64,000 nucleotides of DNA from Planctomycetota bacterium (GTDB lineage: Bacteria; Planctomycetota; OFTM77): contig JAJDCO010000087.1 of assembly GCA_029260795.1 (NCBI GenBank), positions 81,926 through 145,925 on the forward strand, in the 5' to 3' direction. The notes under the pieces are model-generated. The model did not search any database, was not told where the DNA came from, and saw only the letters and a list, made by a program, of their open reading frames with translations. The translations under genes and the position numbers were made by a program. Below, piece by piece: positions 18,802-27,855 of the stretch. Each line of letters begins with the position of its first letter. Within the stretch, counting starts at the first letter, position 1.

Positions 18802-19779
18802 ATGAATCTGCGATCACTGGCACTGCTCCTCTTGCTGGCGTGTCCGCTTCAGGCACAGGAGCCGACGACTCAGCCGACCGTCGAGCTGATCGTCACGGTC
18901 AGCGTCGATTGGGAAGGACGCTCCCTCGACGCAGCCAACGTCGCGGCGATGGTCGATCTACGAGAGCGCTTTCCCAAGGTGCCGTACACGCACTTCCTGA
19001 ACGCGGCCTACTACACGCATGCTGATGTCGATGCGGAGGTCATCGGGCGCGAGATCCGCAAGACGCTGCTCGCCAGCGACGAGATCGGTCTCCACATTCA
19101 CTGTTGGGAATCGCTCATGGTTGCGTCCGGCGTGACCTTTCGCGACCAGCCAACCTTCTGGGGTCGTCCGGCGAGCCGGCGCGGTGGCCGAGAGCCCGGA
19201 CATGAGGTCGAGCTCGATGCGTATGACCTGGAAGAGATCCGCAAGGTGACGCGCTTCTCGAAGGAGAAGCTGAAGGAGCAGGGCTTCGAGCTCTCGAAGA
19301 GCTTTCGTTGTCCCGGCTGGTGCGCGAGCGCGAAAATCCTGCACGCCGTTCGGGCCGAAGGCTTTCTCATCGACTCGTCCGCAACCGACGCGGCCTGGCA
19401 CGACCAAGAGCTCGACGGGCTTCCGATCCACGCCCGCATTCGAGCACTCTGGCCGGAGATCTCGCCTCTGTCGCAGCCTTACCCGATCGAGACAACGAGC
19501 GGTGAGATCTTGGAGATGCCGGACACGGGCGCCCTCGCCGATTACGTCACCGGCGAAGAGATGATCGCACACCTCGAAACGGTGTTGGCGGCCGAGAAAC
19601 TGAACGGACTGCGCTTCGCCCACATCGGATTCCATCACGAGACCGCCGCGCGCTACGGCCCGCGCGTCCGCGAGTGCCTCGAGCACTTCGCCGATGACGG
19701 GCGGATTGCCTTCAAGACGCTCGAAGAAGCGGCCCGCCTGTTCCGCGCCCAAAAGAAGACGGTCGAGATCGGCAAGTGA
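18802..19779 (+). CDS. Secreted polysaccharide deacetylase-like (NodB fold) protein
   Basis: Start at signal peptide MNLRSLALLLLLACPLQAQ; VTVSVDWEG, GLHIHCWES, SFRCPGWCASAKILHAVRAEGFLIDSS pattern. Confidence 0.65.
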   Translation: MNLRSLALLLLLACPLQAQEPTTQPTVELIVTVSVDWEGRSLDAANVAAMVDLRERFPKVPYTHFLNAAYYTHADVDAEVIGREIRKTLLASDEIGLHIHCWESLMVASGVTFRDQPTFWGRPASRRGGREPGHEVELDAYDLEEIRKVTRFSKEKLKEQGFELSKSFRCPGWCASAKILHAVRAEGFLIDSSATDAAWHDQELDGLPIHARIRALWPEISPLSQPYPIETTSGEILEMPDTGALADYVTGEEMIAHLETVLAAEKLNGLRFAHIGFHHETAARYGPRVRECLEHFADDGRIAFKTLEEAARLFRAQKKTVEIGK

Positions 19780-19799
19780 CCCCGCCCGCCCGCCATCTT

Positions 19800-19934
19800 G
19801 GACCGCCGGCTTCAGCCGGGATCGTTACGTGGTCGGCAACACGTGAACTCTCCGCAGTCTCAACCTGAGACGAGACGTCGCCCGGAGAGTCCACGATCCA
19901 CGAGGCGTAACGCGCCGGCTGAAGCCGGTGGTCC
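19800..19934. repeat. 135-bp element with 20-bp terminal inverted repeats
   Basis: GGACCGCCGGCTTCAGCCGG (19800-19819) against CCGGCTGAAGCCGGTGGTCC (19915-19934), 19/20 complementary; imperfect similarity continues inward (CGTTACG). Confidence 0.65.
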
Positions 19935-19989
19935 GAAGAGGTACGAGAGCAGACGATCTCGATCGCTTCCTGGACCGGTCTGGGACGAG

Positions 19990-20102
19990 GCGGTTCGAAG
20001 GAACAGAGACCCGAACGGAGTCCGTCGCGTCGAACCTTGACGTTCTACGCGTCCTGGCGGGCTGCGATGCCTTCGACTCACATCGAAGAGAAAGCGGCCG
20101 CG
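19990..20102 (-). repeat. Dispersed intergenic repeat B (extended copy)
   Basis: gaacagagacccgaacggagtccgtcgcgtcgaaccttgacgttctacgcgtcctggcgggctgcgatgcctt aligns with 46664-46772. Confidence 0.65.
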
Positions 20103-20137
20103 GACTAACTCTTCAGACGGTTTCTGTACGGCTCGAC

Positions 20138-21691
20138 TCACCGCTTCTCGAGCAGACGCGGCGCGCTGAAGCCGCGTTCTCGGATCTCTTTCAAGCGCGC
20201 CCGCAAGGCGAGCACCTTGTCCGGCTGCTCGGCGAATCGATTCTCCCGCTGCCCGAGATCGTCATTCAGGTCGAAGAGCGCCGCGGGATGTGCGTTCGTC
20301 TCGTAGCTCTCGGCTTCCATGACCCACTTCGGCACGCGCGAGTGCTGTCCGTTCGGCGCCTCGATGAGCACCCAGCTGCCGTGCCGGATGGCGAACTTGT
20401 CGGCATAGGTGTTGTGCACCAGCGTGTCGCGCGTCGCATTGGCAGCTCCCTTCAAGATCGGCAAGAAGCTCTGGCTGTCTTCCGCGGCCGTATCCGGCAG
20501 CTCATGTCCGACGATCTCAGCGATCGTCGCCATCAGGTCGATCTGTCCGATCAGCGCCTTCGAGACCGTGCCGGGCTTCACGACACCCGGCCAACGGATG
20601 ACGAACGGCACGCGATGTCCGCCCTCCCAGATGTCGCGCTTCAGACCGCGGAGCTCGCCCGCACTTCGATGCCCGAAGTCGCGGACGCGCGGATAGGCGT
20701 AATGCTCGGGGCCGTTGTCGGACGTGAAGATGACGAGAGTGTTCTCGCGGAAGCCGTGCGCGTCGAGTGCCTCGAGGATCTGACCCGCATGCGCGTCACT
20801 TTGATGGACGAAGTCACCATAGCCACCGGCCCGCGTCTTGCCGTGATAGGCCTTCGCCGGCACGATCGGCGCGTGGGGGGACGTCCAGGGAAAGTAGAGA
20901 AAGAACGGCGTGTCGCTGCTCTTCTGCTCCGAGATCCACTGAACCGCGCGCCGTGTGAGCTCGGGCATCACGGCGTCCTGCTTCCAGCCGGCGACCATCG
21001 GTCCCGGCCGCCCTTCCGGGGCGCCTTCCGCCGGCTTCGGATCCGGAACATAGGGCACGGTCGGGACCTGCAAGACGCGGTCGTTCTCGATCCACGTGTA
21101 GGGTGGAAAGTTCGGGACGTCGTCGCCGAAGTAGTGATCGAATCCGTGGGCGAGCGGGCCGTTCGGAATGGGCCGCGACCAATCGAAGGCATCGGCGGCG
21201 GAGCCGCGCTTCTTGCCGTTGATCTCGATCTGCTTCGCTTCGGGCTTCTGAATCGCCTTCCAATCCCAGCCGAGGTGCCACTTGCCGATGCAGGCCGTTC
21301 GGTAGCCCTGTCCCTGCATCATCTCCGGCAAGGTGAGTCGCTCGGGCGCGAAGACGGAGTCGCCGAACGCGTTGACGATGCCGTGAAACTTGCGCCAGTG
21401 GTAACGACCCGTGAGTAGTGCATAGCGACTCGGTGTGCAGATGCCTGACGAGCTGTGGGCGTCCGTGAAGCGCATGCCTTCGCGGGCGAGCCGGTCGAGG
21501 TGGGGCGTCGGGATCTTCGATTCCTGGTTCTGGATGGCGAGGTCGCCGTAGCCCATGTCATCGGCATAGAGGATGACGATGTTGGGCCAGGTCGGCGACT
21601 TCGGCGTCTCCGCGGGCTGTGAGAACGCGATGGGAGCGGCGAGGACGGAGACCCACAAGACGTGTGCGATGACTTCTTGGAGTAGGTTCAT
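20138..21691 (-). CDS. Sulfatase (arylsulfatase A-like), Cys-type
   Basis: NIVILYADDMGYGDL, PTPHLDRLAREGMRFTDAHSSSGICTPSRYALLTGRY; CTPSR fits the CxPxR sulfatase signature. Confidence 0.93.
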   Translation of the reverse strand: MNLLQEVIAHVLWVSVLAAPIAFSQPAETPKSPTWPNIVILYADDMGYGDLAIQNQESKIPTPHLDRLAREGMRFTDAHSSSGICTPSRYALLTGRYHWRKFHGIVNAFGDSVFAPERLTLPEMMQGQGYRTACIGKWHLGWDWKAIQKPEAKQIEINGKKRGSAADAFDWSRPIPNGPLAHGFDHYFGDDVPNFPPYTWIENDRVLQVPTVPYVPDPKPAEGAPEGRPGPMVAGWKQDAVMPELTRRAVQWISEQKSSDTPFFLYFPWTSPHAPIVPAKAYHGKTRAGGYGDFVHQSDAHAGQILEALDAHGFRENTLVIFTSDNGPEHYAYPRVRDFGHRSAGELRGLKRDIWEGGHRVPFVIRWPGVVKPGTVSKALIGQIDLMATIAEIVGHELPDTAAEDSQSFLPILKGAANATRDTLVHNTYADKFAIRHGSWVLIEAPNGQHSRVPKWVMEAESYETNAHPAALFDLNDDLGQRENRFAEQPDKVLALRARLKEIRERGFSAPRLLEKR

Positions 21692-22016
21692 GAACCGTAC
21701 CTGCCTTCAAGGGAGTGGAATCATTACTCATCAAGAAAGCACAAGGCCTCCACTCAGGCCAGCGCGTGACGCCTCCAAAGCACGAATGACAGAGACGCGA
21801 ACGGAGTCCGCCGAGTCGGCGGTCCACGGTCGTCGCCATCCGGCGGGCCGTTTCGCCTTCGAATGACGAGGACGAGAGAGCGGACGCGTTGATCCTGAGC
21901 CACGTGGACTCACTGAAAGCCGCTCACTGCCTTGGCGCGCGATGGCGACCTGGGTGGCGATCGGTCTTACGCGCCGACTGCCGTCAGCGGCTCTCCGTCA
22001 TGGAGCCTGCACTCCC

Positions 22017-23216
22017 TCACACGCGCAGCCAGCGCGTGAAGAGCGACGCGACTCGGGCGCTCAGGCGAGCGGCGAGGTAGCCGGCGAAGCGCTCGGTGAT
22101 GTCGACGCGGCGCTCGATCATGACCAGCGCGACCTCGCGGTTGCGCTCGAGGAGGTATTCAGCCGAGGTCTGAAGCTCATCAACCAGGCCGAGGCCCTTC
22201 TCCACCGACTCCTCCGCCGACCAGTGATCGCCCGAGCGTACCTCGTCGAGCTTGACGCGGTCGCCTCGATGCTTCTCCACGGCCTGGAGGAATTGAGTGT
22301 GGATGCCGGCCAGCTTCTCATCCATGTATTCTCGCACCTCAGGCCCGTCGTCGTCGGCGAAGTGCACGACCCGCTTCTTGTCGCCGGCCACGAACAAGCG
22401 ATACGATACGCCCTTCTCTTCGAGCAGGCGCTTCACGTTCGGGATGCCGGCCACGACACCCACCGAGCCGACGATCGCGAACGGGCCCGCCAGGATGCGA
22501 TCAGCCGGCAGCGCCATCAGGTAGCCCCCCGAGGCGCCGATGCGATCGATGCAGGCCGTCACCTTCAGGCCGGAGGCACTCAGCCGCTCGAGAAGCGCAT
22601 AGGCGTGACCATAGCCGTGGGTCGTGCCGCCGGGCGAGTCGATGATGACGACGGCTTCCTCGAAGTGGTCTCGGTTCACCAGCACCTCGTCGATCGCTTC
22701 GGATAGACGCTGGTCTCCCGACGCGTTGAGGTCGCGCAGGCCCTGAAAGCGCAGCACGGCCAAACGCGGCGGGGGGCCGGGAAGGCCGGCCTCAACGGAA
22801 GGATCGCGAGGCGCCTGCCCATTCTCGTTCGTGTTCCCCTCGTCTTCCGGCGGCTCGGAGGTCTCACCCGTCGGTGCGGCGGATCTCTCGGTCGGCGCAG
22901 GCCGCACGAAGGCTAGAAAGACGACCAGCTTGAGGAACTGGAGGACTGCGATCAGGAGTCTCGGGATCCACCCGAGGCGCGTCCCCCTGGGCGCCGGCCC
23001 CGGCAACGTGACCGCCAGGACGGGCTTCTCCTGAAAGCGCGTGTGACGATGGTATCGCCACAGGCCCGTGTGAGGATCGCGCTCCGGCTTGAAGTCTTCG
23101 GTATCCAACGACGACTTCGCCAGCAGGCGCGTCAGGTGGAACGCGAAGATCACGCCACTCAGGAGCAGCGCGATCAAGAGCAGTGACTGCAGGACGTCGA
23201 GCGCCTCGACAAGCAT
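22017..23216 (-). CDS. sohB: SohB-like S49 peptidase
   Basis: N-terminal TM; VVIIDSPGGTTHGYGHAYALLERL, DRIGASGGYLMALPADRILAGPFAIVGSVGVV..NVKRLLEEKGVSYRLFVAGDKK. Confidence 0.85.
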   Translation of the reverse strand: MLVEALDVLQSLLLIALLLSGVIFAFHLTRLLAKSSLDTEDFKPERDPHTGLWRYHRHTRFQEKPVLAVTLPGPAPRGTRLGWIPRLLIAVLQFLKLVVFLAFVRPAPTERSAAPTGETSEPPEDEGNTNENGQAPRDPSVEAGLPGPPPRLAVLRFQGLRDLNASGDQRLSEAIDEVLVNRDHFEEAVVIIDSPGGTTHGYGHAYALLERLSASGLKVTACIDRIGASGGYLMALPADRILAGPFAIVGSVGVVAGIPNVKRLLEEKGVSYRLFVAGDKKRVVHFADDDGPEVREYMDEKLAGIHTQFLQAVEKHRGDRVKLDEVRSGDHWSAEESVEKGLGLVDELQTSAEYLLERNREVALVMIERRVDITERFAGYLAARLSARVASLFTRWLRV

Positions 23217-23386
23217 GGCTCGATTCTCTCGAAAAGGACAAGGAGGGACGGGTCGCCCGACAGTCTACCCCAGGGTCTGTTCGTCAGGGATCGCCGCACG
23301 AAGAGAATGACCTCGCATTCCGTCGGATGTCCCAGAAAAAAGTCGCTCGCGCGACGTCTCCGGAAGCCTCCGGAAACCAAGAGAAA

Positions 23387-23414
23387 GAGCCCGGGCGATG
23401 GCTCGCCCGGGCTC
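23387..23414 (-). terminator. Rho-independent terminator of the downstream-reading S1 protease gene
   Basis: Perfect 12-bp stem GAGCCCGGGCGA-TGGC-TCGCCCGGGCTC; on the minus strand it is followed by TTTCTCTT. Confidence 0.75.
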
Positions 23415-23465
23415 GGGATCGATCGAAGAGCTCACTCCGACTCGGGGTCGGAGTGGCGGCGTGGA

Positions 23466-24905
23466 TCAGTAGACGTAGATCCGCACCGCGTCCTGACCGT
23501 CCGTGTCGTTGTTGCTGTTCTCGGCATCGCTCGGCTGCGTGATCACGCCGAGGTAGTACCAGCCCGGCGTCAGGTTGCTCGGGAGGTAGACCGAGCCGAC
23601 GTTGACGCGGACCGACGACTTGCTGCCGAAGTTCCAGTTGAAGGAGTGGGACTGGAGCAGGGTGTCGTACTGGGAGATGTTGTCGTTCGTGGAGAGGTAC
23701 ACTTTGACGGGGACGTTGCCGTTGCGTCCCGCGCTGGAGTAGTTGTGCGTCAGGTAGTTGACGCCCGTGACGTAGCCGCCGCGGGGGAAGTAGGTGCCGC
23801 CGGCGTTGACGTCGAGCGGGACGAGGTCCGGCGAGTTGTGGGTGCGAGCGTTGATGAAGTCGACGACGTGTCCGTACTTGCTGGAGGTGAGTCGGACCGA
23901 GTCCATGTCGGTGCCGTAGAACCAGTTCCAGAAGTTGTGCGAGGTGACGGCGTAGACGTACCGGCTGCTGCCGATGAACTTGTAGCTGCCGCTCCCGCTC
24001 TGACCCGGGATGCCGGCCTTGCGACGACGCGCCTCGTAGCTGTTCGGCAGCGTGTCGAAGTCGCCAGCCTCTTGGTACATGTCGACCTGCGAGTAGGGAG
24101 AGCCGGGGTAGGAGTTGTTATACCACCACGGGCTCTCGAACCAGCTGCTGCTGGAGGTGTAGCCGTAGCCGAACCAGCCGGTCAGGGCGCCGACGGGACG
24201 GGCGAGGCGCACCAGGGCAATGTCGTGCTCACTGTCTTCGTTGTTGGTCCAACCGGTCCAGCTCATGACGGTCTCCATCTCGGAGGTGCCGTAAGGAGCG
24301 CTGCCACCGTCGCGACCGGGCGTGACGATGATGCGGCTGGCCCAGCCACCGTTGTCGTGGCTGAAGACGCAGTGACCGGCCGTGATGACGTGTCGCGAGT
24401 CGATGAGCGCGCCCGAAGCACCCGACCAGTTACCGTTGGGCCACTGGATGGAAAGGTGGACGTTCATGCGATTCGGGAAGCACTCGGGGCACGAGACGTA
24501 GTTGAGGCTGCCGAAGTTGGCCGTCATCGGAGGATGCTCGTGATCCTCGCCACCGATCGTCAGGTCACCGACGGCGCCTTCGAGGAACTCCTCGCCGAAG
24601 CGGAGCGCTGTCGAGGCGGCTCGGTCGCCGTCGCGAGTGATCGAGTCGCTGGGAAGGACGAGCTTCTGCTCGTCGCTCGCGAACTCTTCGGGCATCGGGA
24701 GGGGCTCGGGAAACAGAATCGCCTCGTCGGCGTAGCGCTTCGCGCCTTCCTCGCCGGGGCGAGCCGGCTGCACCTTGCCGGGCTGCGGGATGGCGTCGAC
24801 GGTGCTCTTGTCGGAGCGGTCGGTGTTCTTCTGGGACGACTGGGCGAAGGCGGGCGTGGCCAGCACGAGGCCGGCGATCAACAGGAGGGTGTTCCGCGAT
24901 CTCAT
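23466..24905 (-). CDS. Secreted trypsin-like (S1) serine protease with C-terminal beta-sandwich (CARDB-like) domain
   Basis: Signal peptide MRSRNTLLLIAGLVLATPAFAQ; SGALIDSRHVITAGHCVF, HDIALVRLARPVG, GQSGSGSY. Confidence 0.82.
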   Translation of the reverse strand: MRSRNTLLLIAGLVLATPAFAQSSQKNTDRSDKSTVDAIPQPGKVQPARPGEEGAKRYADEAILFPEPLPMPEEFASDEQKLVLPSDSITRDGDRAASTALRFGEEFLEGAVGDLTIGGEDHEHPPMTANFGSLNYVSCPECFPNRMNVHLSIQWPNGNWSGASGALIDSRHVITAGHCVFSHDNGGWASRIIVTPGRDGGSAPYGTSEMETVMSWTGWTNNEDSEHDIALVRLARPVGALTGWFGYGYTSSSSWFESPWWYNNSYPGSPYSQVDMYQEAGDFDTLPNSYEARRRKAGIPGQSGSGSYKFIGSSRYVYAVTSHNFWNWFYGTDMDSVRLTSSKYGHVVDFINARTHNSPDLVPLDVNAGGTYFPRGGYVTGVNYLTHNYSSAGRNGNVPVKVYLSTNDNISQYDTLLQSHSFNWNFGSKSSVRVNVGSVYLPSNLTPGWYYLGVITQPSDAENSNNDTDGQDAVRIYVY

Positions 24906-25319
24906 CGTGGATTCCTTTGAAGTTTCGTGGAGAGCTTTATTGCTTCACTCGGCCAATGCCGGGTGGTCATGCACTCCAAGCGAAAAGCGCGAGGAGCTGT
25001 GACACCGAAAACTTCGGAGGGCGTGTCTTTTTTCGATCGGCGGGCGAGAGGATGCGGAGTCGACACGCACCGACCGGCTGGTCCAGGCGGGCGAGCCGCC
25101 CGCGCTCCGTGCGTTGACGCACTCGGATCTATGCACGCCGAGAGCCGAACCGGAACCGACGTCATGATCGATTACGGCAGTCCAAGTGGTCCAGCCGAGG
25201 AGAGCGAGCGTCGGATTCCTCAGGTACGATGAGCACTCGAACTTCCTCCTTGTCGACTCGGCTCTACCGGCCGTGGATCGTCGTGGATCGTTGACCTCGC
25301 ACGCACTCAGGAAAGGCCC

Positions 25320-25850
25320 ATGACCGAGACTCTGCCGGTTCGCTCCGCGCGCTCGAGCGATCTCGATGCGATCGACGATATCTACCGCTACTACGTCGAG
25401 GAGACGCCCGTCACGTTCGACTTCACTCCCCGAGCCCGTGAAGAGACGCTGGAGTGGTTCGCGCAATTCGACGAGCGAGGGCCCTGGCGCCTGCTCGTCG
25501 CGATGCGCGCAGAAGCGGTCGTCGGATTCGCACACTCGAAGCGCCATCGTCCCAAGGCCGGTTACGATACGTCGGTCGAGACGACGGTGTACGTGAAGCA
25601 CGGCGCGGAGCGGCAAGGGGTCGGAACCGCGCTCTACCAGGCGCTCTTCGAGGAGCTAGAGGGTCTCGATCTGCACCGCGCCTTCGCCGGCATCACGCTG
25701 CCGAATCCCGGCTCCATCGCGTTGCACGAGCGATTCGGATTCCGGCACCTGGGCACGTTCGACGAGATCGGACACAAGGGGGACCGATACTGGAGCGTCG
25801 CTTGGTACCAGAAGGCGCTGCCCGGCGGCCGTACCGCGAAGGGCTCCTGA
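25320..25850 (+). CDS. GNAT N-acetyltransferase, phosphinothricin acetyltransferase-like
   Basis: VRSARSSDLDAIDDIYRYYVEETPVTFD..TVYVKHGAERQGVGTALYQALFEEL..NPGSIALHERFGFRHLGTFDEIGHKGDRYWSVAWYQK. Confidence 0.87.
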   Translation: MTETLPVRSARSSDLDAIDDIYRYYVEETPVTFDFTPRAREETLEWFAQFDERGPWRLLVAMRAEAVVGFAHSKRHRPKAGYDTSVETTVYVKHGAERQGVGTALYQALFEELEGLDLHRAFAGITLPNPGSIALHERFGFRHLGTFDEIGHKGDRYWSVAWYQKALPGGRTAKGS

Positions 25851-25936
25851 CGGCGACTCCGGGGTAGTTTTCTCGGCCGGCCAGCGTTACCTTCACCGCT
25901 TCGATTGGCGCACCGAGAGCCTCCAGGAGAAACGAG

Positions 25937-26770
25937 TTGAGCATCGCGGCGATCCACTGGGACGTGAGCCCCGAGCTCGTGGAGCTCGGTCCGATCACGA
26001 TCCGTTGGTACGGTCTCCTCTTCGCCTCGGGCTTCATGCTCGGCTTCGTCATCATGACGAGGATCTTCCGTCGAGAAGACAAGCCGGTCCGCGATCTCGA
26101 TTCGCTGCTCATCACCATGATGCTCTCGACCGTCATCGGTGCGCGCCTGGCTCACTGCCTGATCTACGAGCCCGATCGCTACCTGAGTGACCCGATCCAG
26201 ATCCTCAAGGTCTGGGAGGGCGGTTTGGCGAGTCACGGTGGCGTGGTCGGCATCCTCATCGGCTTGGTCTGGTACTGCCGAAAGCACAAGGATCAGCCCT
26301 ATCTCTGGCTGGTCGATCGCCTCTGCGTGCCGGCTGCGTTGACGGCCGGGCTCATTCGCCTCGGCAACCTCTTCAACTCCGAGATCGTCGGCGTGCCGAG
26401 CGACCTGCCGTGGGCGGTCGTGTTTGCCCGCAACAACGAGTCGATCAGCCGCCATCCCGCGCAGGTCTACGAGTCGCTGTCGTACCTGATCCTGTTCGCG
26501 GTGCTGATCCTGCTGTACCGGCGCCGGGGGGCGAGCATCCGTCCGGGCCTACTGACAGGGCTGCTGCTCACGGTGATCTTCTCGGCTCGCTTCCTGATCG
26601 AGTTCGTCAAGGAGCGCCAAGCGGAGTACGCCACCCATGCGCAGCTCAGCGTCGGCCAGTGGCTCAGCATCCTGCCCGTCGCAGCCGGTGTGTGGCTCCT
26701 TCTTCAAGGCCCTCGCTATCAGAGGGATGTCTCCTCGCCATCGCCGGCGAGTGGGTCCTCCACTCCCTGA
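25937..26770 (+). CDS. lgt: Prolipoprotein diacylglyceryl transferase
   Basis: Multi-TM; ELGPITIRWYGLLFASGF..GARLAHCLIYEPDRY..VWEGGLASHGGVVGI..RLGNLFNSEIVG..SRHPAQVYESL..RFLIEFVKE. Confidence 0.93.
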   Translation: MSIAAIHWDVSPELVELGPITIRWYGLLFASGFMLGFVIMTRIFRREDKPVRDLDSLLITMMLSTVIGARLAHCLIYEPDRYLSDPIQILKVWEGGLASHGGVVGILIGLVWYCRKHKDQPYLWLVDRLCVPAALTAGLIRLGNLFNSEIVGVPSDLPWAVVFARNNESISRHPAQVYESLSYLILFAVLILLYRRRGASIRPGLLTGLLLTVIFSARFLIEFVKERQAEYATHAQLSVGQWLSILPVAAGVWLLLQGPRYQRDVSSPSPASGSSTP

Positions 26771-26797
26771 CCGAGCCTTCTCGATGGGCCTTGCGAC

Positions 26798-27031
26798 ATG
26801 ACGATCGAGCTTTCTCCCGATGCCCGCGACCAGCTCATCGCCCAGATCCGCGCCTACCTGAACGAGCACTTCGATCAAGAGCTCGGTGAGCTCGGAGCTC
26901 GCCTCTTCCTGGACTTTCTCCTCCCCAAGATTGCGCCAACCATCTACAACCTCGCCATTCGCGACGCCCAAGCCTACCTCCAGGAACGGCTCGAGGACAT
27001 GGAGGCGCAGCTGTGGGAGCCCGAGGCTTGA
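26798..27031 (+). CDS. DUF2164-like small protein
   Basis: 77 aa MTIELSPDARDQLIAQIRAYLNEHFDQELGELGARLFLDFLLPKIAPTIYNLAIRDAQAYLQERLEDMEAQLWEPE. Confidence 0.85.
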   Translation: MTIELSPDARDQLIAQIRAYLNEHFDQELGELGARLFLDFLLPKIAPTIYNLAIRDAQAYLQERLEDMEAQLWEPEA

Positions 27032-27050
27032 GCGCTCTCGCGTGGATGGA

Positions 27051-27647
27051 ATGAAGGACGTGTTCAACCGCCGCCATTGGATCTTCGACATGGATGGCAC
27101 GCTCACGGTCGCCATCCACGACTTCGACGCGATCCGCGCCGAGCTCGGTCTCCCGGCGGGTCGGCCAATCCTCGAGGCCCTCGATGAGCTCCCGGAAGCG
27201 GAGGCGAGTGAGATCCATCGGCGACTCGATGCCATCGAGCTCGAGCTGGCCCGCCGAGCTCAGCCTGCGCAAGGAGCGGTCGAGTTCGTCGGTGCATTGC
27301 ATGCGCGCGGCGATCGGATCGGCATTCTGACGCGCAACACCCATGAGAATGCGTGGGTCACGTTGTCCTGTTGCCGGCTAGACCGCTACTTCGACCCGAG
27401 CGATGTGCTGGGACGAGAGGCCGCCGATCCCAAGCCCAGCCCGGCCGGTATTCGTGCTCTTCTCGAGAAATGGAACGCCGAGCCTGACGACGCCGTCATG
27501 GTCGGCGACTTCCGATTCGACCTCGAGGCCGGTCGCGCCGCACGGACAGCGACGCTCTACGTCGCGGCCGGGCGTGACCCGGAGTGGGACCACCTGGCCG
27601 ACCATACCGTGGCATACCTCGAGGCACGGCTTCTCGGTGATCGCTGA
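27051..27647 (+). CDS. HAD-superfamily hydrolase
   Basis: WIFDMDGTLT, GILTRNTHENA, DPKPSPAGI, VGDFRFDLEAGRAA; start placed at MKDVFNRRHW (track starts at 26886). Confidence 0.88.
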   Translation: MKDVFNRRHWIFDMDGTLTVAIHDFDAIRAELGLPAGRPILEALDELPEAEASEIHRRLDAIELELARRAQPAQGAVEFVGALHARGDRIGILTRNTHENAWVTLSCCRLDRYFDPSDVLGREAADPKPSPAGIRALLEKWNAEPDDAVMVGDFRFDLEAGRAARTATLYVAAGRDPEWDHLADHTVAYLEARLLGDR

Positions 27648-27751
27648 CGCACGGTGCGGAAGAGCGCATCGCGGACGATCGCTTGTTTGCGAGGAGCCAG
27701 GCGCGGCGTTCGGTTCCGCAGTACTTGACGCGATTGTGCATTGCGTGCGTC

Positions 27752-27777
27752 AGCACCGCGGCCTCGATTGCGGTGCT
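27752..27777. terminator. Hairpin between convergent genes
   Basis: AGCACCGC (27752-27759) / GCGGTGCT (27770-27777). Confidence 0.4.
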
Positions 27778-27855
27778 TGATTCGTTCGTCGATGAGCGGC
27801 CGCTCCACGAACGCACTCCCCGCCCTTAGGGGGCGCACTCCTCCTTGCTCCTCGA

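Noticed and set aside
18131-18802. Transposon or IS insertion
   Set aside because: Repeats present but no transposase ORF or target duplication seen.
19928-21418. 496 aa + strand ORF
   Set aside because: Antisense to the Cys-type sulfatase and starts in an intergenic repeat.
23307-24920. 537 aa + strand ORF
   Set aside because: Antisense to the S1 protease with signal peptide, catalytic motifs and a matching terminator.
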